Below are positions 1-4,504 of a stretch of DNA of 9,536 bases, in pieces. Made by a program: the position numbers and the translations under genes. How positions within the stretch are numbered: the stretch's first letter is position 1; each line of letters starts with the position of its first letter. The notes below the pieces were generated by a model that saw only the letters and a list, made by a program, of their open reading frames with translations, was not told the DNA's origin and did not search any database. The DNA lies in the NCBI GenBank assembly GCA_002494975.1, contig DADI01000035.1, positions 1 to 9,536 of the forward strand, read 5' to 3'. This DNA is from Euryarchaeota archaeon UBA556. GTDB taxonomy: Archaea; Thermoplasmatota; Poseidoniia; Poseidoniales; Thalassarchaeaceae.

Positions 1-783
1 TTCTGAATATGCGATTTGCCATAATAAGAAATTTGAAATTCTTTCTTCACCACTAGTTCTAATGACTAAGTCTGGGTCGGGTAAATTTGCTGTGTAAAGT
101 TTACTAGAAATCTTATTAGTGTCAATTTCTTCTAATTTTATTTCACCCTTTGAATGTTCATCTGCAACTTTACGAACAGCATCTACAATCTCTTCCCTGC
201 CTCCATATGCAAGACATACAGTAAACAAGAAATTTGAGTATTTAGCAGTTTTTTCTTCTATGTTTGATATGGCATTTCTTACATCATCAGGTAGCATTTC
301 TAGCCTACCCACAACTTGAACTTTGACTTTCATATTATGAATTTTTGGATCTTCAGCCATTTCATTTAACCCATTACAATAGAGTGCATACAGAGATTCC
401 AACTCCTCAGAACTTCGTTCTTTGATATTCTCTGTAGAAAGGGCATATACAGAAAGATATGGAATCTCTAGATCTAGCACCCAATCCATAACCTGCTCTA
501 GTTTTTCCTTACCTTTTTTATGTCCAATACTCGTTTCAATTTGCCTATTCCATGCAAACCTTCTGTTTCCATCCATTATGATTGAAACATGTTTAGGCAT
601 TTCATAATTTAAGATACGATCTTTCAATCTATTAGTTCGTATTCTATCTGTTCTTGATACGAAACTCCAAGCAAAACTCGAGCTTGCAAAAATTTTAGCA
701 GGGATAGAAATTATTCTAAACTTAAGAAGCCATTTTGCTACAGAGTCAATACGGCGACCAGCCTCTCTGCGCGCTCGACCCAT
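1..783 (-). CDS. uppS: Cis-prenyl diphosphate synthase (UppS-like), 3' end cut by window edge
   Basis: The enzyme condenses isopentenyl diphosphate onto an allylic primer to make a long cis-polyprenyl diphosphate. In archaea this becomes the lipid carrier for glycan assembly at the membrane. The first 261 residues are visible. Active-site motifs match the E. coli enzyme in order and spacing: MDGNRR with Asp71, Asn73 and Arg75; GHKKG with His88; YALSTEN; then RTSGEERISNFLLWQ with Arg242, Arg248 and Ser250. Glu261, equivalent to the Mg-binding Glu213, is the last codon before the edge, so perhaps 20-30 C-terminal residues are missing. The ATG at 783 is the only usual start codon after the in-frame stop of the upstream gene at 832-834; AGGAGA lies 13 bases before it. 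About 60 residues precede the catalytic domain, longer than in bacteria; Met62 is a less likely start. The tryptophan of the E. coli SSENW motif is Ile here. The gene follows the HAD phosphatase after 48 bases. The chain length of the product cannot be read from the sequence. Confidence 0.95.
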   Translation of the reverse strand, partial: MGRARREAGRRIDSVAKWLLKFRIISIPAKIFASSSFAWSFVSRTDRIRTNRLKDRILNYEMPKHVSIIMDGNRRFAWNRQIETSIGHKKGKEKLEQVMDWVLDLEIPYLSVYALSTENIKERSSEELESLYALYCNGLNEMAEDPKIHNMKVKVQVVGRLEMLPDDVRNAISNIEEKTAKYSNFLFTVCLAYGGREEIVDAVRKVADEHSKGEIKLEEIDTNKISSKLYTANLPDPDLVIRTSGEERISNFLLWQIAYSE

Positions 784-831
784 GTTCGAGGGAATATCTC
801 CTGTGTCTAAAGTAGTTGGATAGAAGATTCC

Positions 832-1374
832 TTATTCAAATACAATATGAGCATCATTATTCACTTTGTTAAGTAGATTTTTTTCAGGATTAACTACAAT
901 AATTTGCCCTGAATGTTCCCATACTGGTAAATCATGATGGCTATTTCCTGCATAACCAAATTTCATATCCCCATATCTTGCTATTAGCGCTTCGGCTTTT
1001 TTCTTTCCACGGAGATTATATTTAGAATCAGATGCCATCACATCTGAAAATAATCCGACATGTGCCGCAACTTGTTCGGCAATGATTCTATCAGAAGCAG
1101 TAGCAAGAATCAGAGTTCTTCCTCGAGCATGTTCACCAGTTAACCAATCTAGAAATACAGCATGATATTCAAGCTCTGCGGGATCAAATACAAGTTTTTC
1201 TGCTAAATCTCTCTTCCATTGTGCTCTCTTATTTCTGAACTCTTTGGAAAGCATACTAACTATCATCCATGGTCTTCTCAGTAGAACTCTTCTGATACTG
1301 ATATAACTCATGTCAGTTAGAATTAGCGTACCATCCATATCGACTGCAAGGGGGATGTCCGATACCTCGTCCAT
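832..1374 (-). CDS. Stand-alone HAD phosphatase of the UbiA-associated type
   Basis: This is a 180-residue haloacid dehalogenase-fold hydrolase, probably a cytoplasmic phosphatase acting on a phosphorylated prenyl or sugar compound. Motif I is VDMDGT with Asp12 (nucleophile) and Asp14; motif II is LATASD (90-95); the motif III lysine lies in GKKK (123-126); motif IV is YAGNSHHDLPVW (141-152) with Asp148. The wording of motifs II and IV resembles the HAD domain that in many bacteria is fused in front of a UbiA prenyltransferase; the Asn at the first acidic position of motif IV also occurs in those proteins as I recall them. Here the protein ends where the membrane domain would begin, and uppS follows 48 bases later in the same frame, with no UbiA domain. 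The ATG at 1374 is well bounded: an in-frame TGA lies just upstream and no other start lies between. A TATA-like box sits 22-29 bases before it and no clear ribosome binding site is present, which suggests a leaderless transcript. The substrate is unknown. Confidence 0.85.
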   Translation of the reverse strand: MDEVSDIPLAVDMDGTLILTDMSYISIRRVLLRRPWMIVSMLSKEFRNKRAQWKRDLAEKLVFDPAELEYHAVFLDWLTGEHARGRTLILATASDRIIAEQVAAHVGLFSDVMASDSKYNLRGKKKAEALIARYGDMKFGYAGNSHHDLPVWEHSGQIIVVNPEKNLLNKVNNDAHIVFE

Positions 1375-1395
1375 GTTCTTGCCTAAACCAACACC

Positions 1396-1403
1396 ATATC
1401 AAA
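1396..1403 (-). promoter_or_regulatory. Candidate archaeal TATA box for the HAD-uppS genes
   Basis: Read on the minus strand the sequence is TTTGATAT, at -29 to -22 from the ATG at 1374, preceded by a purine-rich GGGAATC that could serve as a BRE. This is the spacing expected when transcription starts at the start codon. A nearly identical box lies at the same distance from mscS. Confidence 0.4.
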
Positions 1404-1450
1404 GATTCCCTGACCGATTGCATCAAGTTCACTACTGCTTCGTAGATATG

Positions 1451-1456
1451 GGTGAG
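1451..1456 (+). promoter_or_regulatory. Ribosome binding site fixing the start at 1462
   Basis: GGTGAG, five bases before the ATG at 1462, matches the archaeal/bacterial anti-Shine-Dalgarno core. It contains the in-frame TGA (1453-1455) that rules out any upstream extension. Confidence 0.5.
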
Positions 1457-1461
1457 CATGT

Positions 1462-2718
1462 ATGTCGGAGGTTGAGAATAGTTGGAAACCTGCTGCTATG
1501 TCTCGAATTGAATCAGCTGATGAAGCACCAAAAGGGTTCAAATGGCTTATTTTTGCAGGTATTGGTTTGAAGTCAAAAATGCTCGAACCAATCGATGAGA
1601 ATAATTGGAATAATACAATTTCAGATTTGAAATCTTGGGGCGAAGTCCCATCGGAAAATGTAATTGTTGAAGAAGTATTTAATACAGAAAGAGGCATTAA
1701 TTTAAAATTAAATGATAGTGGAAAATACTGGCTAGCTGAATTTTTCCCATGGGGTACTGATGGAAGGTTTCGTGCTAGGATTAGCCTTGCACCATCAGGA
1801 AGTGACATTCCTATGGGTGGTTATTATTGGAATGACATGGATATTATTTCTGTAAGAAAGTGGAAAGAAGAGGTTAGAGATGTCAATTCTAAACTTTATG
1901 ATTCTATTCATTCTAACGATTTAGAAACATCTAAGAAAATTATTTTTGAATCTGCTGCAGCACTAGGCAGATATCACGGTGCTGTCGAAAATGCGAGAGT
2001 TACCCCCAGGGATGCTAAGAGGTGGAATAAGAGACTTGAAAAAATTGAAGCGAGATTACGTGCCAATACCATTTGGCGTGCTCCTCATACAAAACATACA
2101 GATTGTATAATTACAATTGGCGACATTAGATTTTCAGATATGATTGATGATGATTCGGGGAGATATAATATTCATTTTTCTAGACCACGTTTAGCTGATA
2201 GTATAATTCCGCCTGAATGTGAATTTCCAGCTGTCCGAGATTTTTCTTCACTTCTTCATGACCTAAATAGAATATATTTTCTATGTGACTCCGAAGTTAA
2301 GATTTCAGAACTTCGTTCTACATTAATTGAAGGCTGGCAATCAACAGCCCCAGCAAAATGGTCTTCCAAAGAGATATTTTACACCCCTCGCGGAGGAGCA
2401 TTTTTTTGGGAATATGAACAGTGTTTACTAGACGTAATAGAATCGGTGTCTCATCAATCTGGAAAGCCCGAACCAGCGGTATCAATAATCCAAGATGTAC
2501 CTTATTTACAAAAATCAATGTTCAGTCACAGAACAATAGCTGCTTTGTCTTTTATGACTGGTTTCTTCTCCGCTAGTGGATTTTATCAGTACGGAGTAGG
2601 AAATTCTGATGATTTAATACTTCCATTGTTACTAGTACCAATTACAGCAGGTATATTCTTTTCATACCGGAAACTAGCCCCTTCTCCTGAAACATCAATT
2701 CTGAGAAAATGGGACTAA
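1462..2718 (+). CDS. Unrecognised protein: possible degenerate kinase-like domain plus two C-terminal membrane helices
   Basis: I do not recognise this 418-residue protein as a named family. No signal peptide is visible. Residues about 1-350 are soluble, followed by two likely membrane helices (about 356-378 and 384-402) joined by a short acidic loop, and a short basic tail, so the soluble part probably faces the cytoplasm. The middle resembles the C-lobe of aminoglycoside-phosphotransferase/lipopolysaccharide-kinase-like proteins: LGRYHGA (168-174), a charged helix, GDIRFSDMIDDDSGRY (220-235) in the place of HGDxxxxN, HFS (238-240) in the place of DFG, and RDFSSLLHDL (259-268) as the following helix. 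If so, the asparagine and the DFG aspartate are changed and it would be a pseudokinase. This rests on pattern reading alone. The start at 1462 has GGTGAG five bases upstream and an in-frame stop at 1453; Met13 (1498) has no comparable site. It is divergent from the HAD gene and abuts gpmA tail to tail. Confidence 0.75.
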   Translation: MSEVENSWKPAAMSRIESADEAPKGFKWLIFAGIGLKSKMLEPIDENNWNNTISDLKSWGEVPSENVIVEEVFNTERGINLKLNDSGKYWLAEFFPWGTDGRFRARISLAPSGSDIPMGGYYWNDMDIISVRKWKEEVRDVNSKLYDSIHSNDLETSKKIIFESAAALGRYHGAVENARVTPRDAKRWNKRLEKIEARLRANTIWRAPHTKHTDCIITIGDIRFSDMIDDDSGRYNIHFSRPRLADSIIPPECEFPAVRDFSSLLHDLNRIYFLCDSEVKISELRSTLIEGWQSTAPAKWSSKEIFYTPRGGAFFWEYEQCLLDVIESVSHQSGKPEPAVSIIQDVPYLQKSMFSHRTIAALSFMTGFFSASGFYQYGVGNSDDLILPLLLVPITAGIFFSYRKLAPSPETSILRKWD

Positions 2719-3318
2719 TTACTCGAGTTTTGTGAAAATATTATCCTTATATTCATATGTTCTTGGAACACCAGTCTGAATTTCTAATTTGACAATATCT
2801 TCTTTTGATATATTTTCTATGTGCATTACAATTGATCGTAAAGAATTACCATGTGCTGAAATAAGAACATTTTTTCCTTCATTTAGATGTTTTAGTACAT
2901 CTTCTTTGAAGTACGGGAGGGTTCTCTCTGCAGTCATTTTCAAACTTTCACCATCTGGGGGTGCGATATCAAATGAACGCCTCCAAATGTGCACTTGTTC
3001 GGGGCCATATTTTTCAGCAGTTTCAGTTTTATTGAGGCCTTGTAATGATCCATAGTGCCTTTCATTGAGTCTTTCATCTTTGTAAGTTGGAATATTTTCT
3101 GATATTTTATTATTTTTTATGATGATTTCAGCCGTTCTTTGAGCCCTCATAAGGGCACTCGTATGAACAACATCAAATGATACATTTTCTAATTTCTCAC
3201 CTGCTGCTTTTGCCTCCTTTTCACCTTTTTTAGAGAGGTCAATATCAGTCCATCCGGTAAATCTATTCTCTGCATTCCAGAGTGACTGACCATGCCTGAT
3301 GAGAACAAGAATTGCCAA
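2719..3318 (-). CDS. gpmA: 2,3-bisphosphoglycerate-dependent phosphoglycerate mutase
   Basis: The enzyme interconverts 3- and 2-phosphoglycerate in glycolysis/gluconeogenesis through a phosphohistidine. Visible active-site elements are LIRHGQS with Arg8, His9 (phospho-acceptor) and Gly10; NRFTGWTDIDLS (18-29); TSALMRAQRT (53-62); ERHYGSLQGLNK (86-97), where Glu86 is the proton donor; Arg113-Arg114; PPDGESL (120-126); and SAHGNSLRS (154-162) with the second histidine, His156. At 199 residues it is a compact form compared with about 250 in E. coli, like some bacterial short versions. Many archaea use unrelated cofactor-independent mutases, so a bacterial origin is likely. The start codon is TTG (3316-3318): only GGT GAA AAT separates it from an in-frame TGA, and the next ATG (Met57) would remove the catalytic histidine. 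It is the second gene of a tight pair with mscS, nine bases apart, and its stop abuts the stop of the convergent gene at 2718. Confidence 0.96.
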   Translation of the reverse strand: MAILVLIRHGQSLWNAENRFTGWTDIDLSKKGEKEAKAAGEKLENVSFDVVHTSALMRAQRTAEIIIKNNKISENIPTYKDERLNERHYGSLQGLNKTETAEKYGPEQVHIWRRSFDIAPPDGESLKMTAERTLPYFKEDVLKHLNEGKNVLISAHGNSLRSIVMHIENISKEDIVKLEIQTGVPRTYEYKDNIFTKLE

Positions 3319-3322
3319 ATTT

Positions 3323-3329
3323 TCACCTC
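3323..3329 (-). promoter_or_regulatory. gpmA ribosome binding site overlapping the mscS stop codon
   Basis: On the minus strand GAGGTGA lies four bases before the TTG start of gpmA. Its first two bases are the last two of the mscS TGA stop (3328-3330). A strong site here compensates for the weak start codon and suggests that ribosomes ending mscS feed gpmA. Confidence 0.75.
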
Positions 3330-4404
3330 ACTTATTACTTCTTAAACGTGGTTCAAAGAAAATTAATTCTAGTTTTTCAGCCGTCTCTCTAGCCATCATT
3401 AGGATATCTTCATTCAACTCTCTTTGCGTAGATGCTGATGATACACAATAAAAATTACCTGCTACTACAACCATTGCAGTTCCAAATGTTTGTACACGAA
3501 CCCATGAATCTTCTTCTTTTATTGATCTCGCATCATCATTTACTTTCTTTAGTAGGATATCACAGAATTCCTTTAGAACCGCTGGGCTACTATCTTCTTC
3601 TAACTCAAATTTAGGAGTAATTCTTCTAAATCTTCTTTTACTGAAATTTTCTACAGGAGAATTGACCATATTTGAATTAGGAACAGTAATCATTGTGTCT
3701 GCGGAAGTTCTGATTAAAGTAGTTCTAAGTCCAATATTTACTACTTCTCCCTCAACTCCATCGACTATTATCCAGTCACCTACATTGAACGGTTGATCGA
3801 TTAATATTGAAACCGCTCCGAAGATATTTGAAACAGAATCTTTTGCTGCTAATGCGAGTGCTAAACCAGTAATCCCTAAACCTGCAATTAGTCCATTCAA
3901 ATCTACTCCTGCAACTCCTGCAAGAACGAATGCTCCAATTACTACTACTGCAACTCTTCCAACAGATTCGGCTACACTTGCTAACGAGCGTCTTGAAGCA
4001 ATATTGTCGTCACCTTCTACTACGATAAAAGCGTCTAGATAGTCCACTAATCTGTAAGCAGCAATTAACATCATTATGATGAATGCAGTAAATACAACAT
4101 CATTCACTTGATTTACGAAACTTCCATCCCATATTGGAGTGAAATTTGAATCTAAATATCCTATCGATTGAACAAAAACTAAAGTTCCAATCATCCACCC
4201 CAATGATCTTGGTGCAAACAACGTTTTTCCATCAATCCTTTCTGTTTTAGAAAACATATCCATTAGTCTAGGAAAAACAAATCTCCTTGACAATACTCCT
4301 GAAACAATTGAGAGGCCGATTATTGCAAAGAAAATAATCATAGTTCCTTGCGAAAAACCTTGTAAAATAGTATCTCCTTGCATGAAGTCATCTAGTTGGT
4401 TCAT
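3328..4404 (-). CDS. mscS: Small-conductance mechanosensitive channel, MscS family
   Basis: A 358-residue membrane channel that opens under membrane tension and releases solutes during osmotic downshock. Likely helices are at about 21-40, 67-85, 102-128 and 148-165, followed by the glycine/alanine-rich pore helix (168-198, containing GLIAGLGITG and ALALAAKDS) that lines the pore in MscS. The cytoplasmic beta domain follows: QPFNVGDWI (204-212), VEGEVVNIGLRTT (217-229), and VPNSNMVNSPVENFS (241-255), the family signature. An alpha/beta C-terminal vestibule ends at residue 358. It has one or two more N-terminal helices than the three-helix E. coli MscS. The start at ATG 4404 has a TATA-like box 23-30 bases upstream and only a weak ribosome binding site; Met8 (4383) is the alternative. 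It is the promoter-proximal gene of the mscS-gpmA pair and is divergent from the carboxypeptidase gene. Confidence 0.95.
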   Translation of the reverse strand: MNQLDDFMQGDTILQGFSQGTMIIFFAIIGLSIVSGVLSRRFVFPRLMDMFSKTERIDGKTLFAPRSLGWMIGTLVFVQSIGYLDSNFTPIWDGSFVNQVNDVVFTAFIIMMLIAAYRLVDYLDAFIVVEGDDNIASRRSLASVAESVGRVAVVVIGAFVLAGVAGVDLNGLIAGLGITGLALALAAKDSVSNIFGAVSILIDQPFNVGDWIIVDGVEGEVVNIGLRTTLIRTSADTMITVPNSNMVNSPVENFSKRRFRRITPKFELEEDSSPAVLKEFCDILLKKVNDDARSIKEEDSWVRVQTFGTAMVVVAGNFYCVSSASTQRELNEDILMMARETAEKLELIFFEPRLRSNK

Positions 4405-4426
4405 GTCTGTCCGCCCTAACTGGCAC

Positions 4427-4434
4427 TTATCAAA
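4427..4434 (-). promoter_or_regulatory. Candidate archaeal TATA box for mscS-gpmA
   Basis: On the minus strand this reads TTTGATAA at -30 to -23 from the ATG at 4404, with a purine-rich GGAGAGGG directly upstream that could act as a BRE. It matches the box before the HAD gene in both sequence and distance. Confidence 0.4.
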
Positions 4435-4441
4435 CCCTCTC

Positions 4442-4456
4442 CGGTACTACGTACCG
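4442..4456. promoter_or_regulatory. Inverted repeat in the divergent mscS/carboxypeptidase control region
   Basis: CGGTAC-TAC-GTACCG is a perfect 6-bp inverted repeat with a 3-bp centre. It lies inside the 100-bp intergenic region, upstream of both genes, and could be an operator for a dimeric regulator. A hairpin role is less likely because the loop is tight and no T-run follows. No regulator gene is in the window. Confidence 0.4.
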
Positions 4457-4490
4457 CAAATGCGAGGCTTTCAAGACCCAAACACTTCTC

Positions 4491-4496
4491 GAGGGT
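4491..4496 (+). promoter_or_regulatory. Ribosome binding site choosing the carboxypeptidase start at 4505
   Basis: GAGGGT ends eight bases before the ATG at 4505. The other in-frame ATGs, at 4382 and 4460, have no such site nearby, and 4382 would lie inside the divergent mscS coding region. Confidence 0.55.
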
Positions 4497-4504
4497 ATGA
4501 TAAC

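Noticed and set aside
141..144. Degenerate motif IV in the HAD protein (residues 141-152, Asn in place of the first Asp) as a sign of inactivation
   Set aside because: As I recall, UbiA-associated HAD domains often carry Asn here, and motif I, motif II and the lysine are intact, so loss of activity is not supported.
119..607. Two short plus-strand open frames within 119-319 and 422-607
   Set aside because: Both are antisense to the clearly conserved uppS gene.
1383..1808. 141-codon minus-strand open frame antisense to the kinase-like gene
   Set aside because: Its translation shows no family motif and lies wholly opposite a better-supported gene with a ribosome binding site and membrane helices; it looks like a by-product of the opposite-strand coding.
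4382..4504. Longer carboxypeptidase reading from the ATG at 4382
   Set aside because: It would overlap the start of the divergent mscS gene, put about 60 polar residues before the signal peptide core, and lacks a ribosome binding site; 4505 has GAGGGT at good distance.
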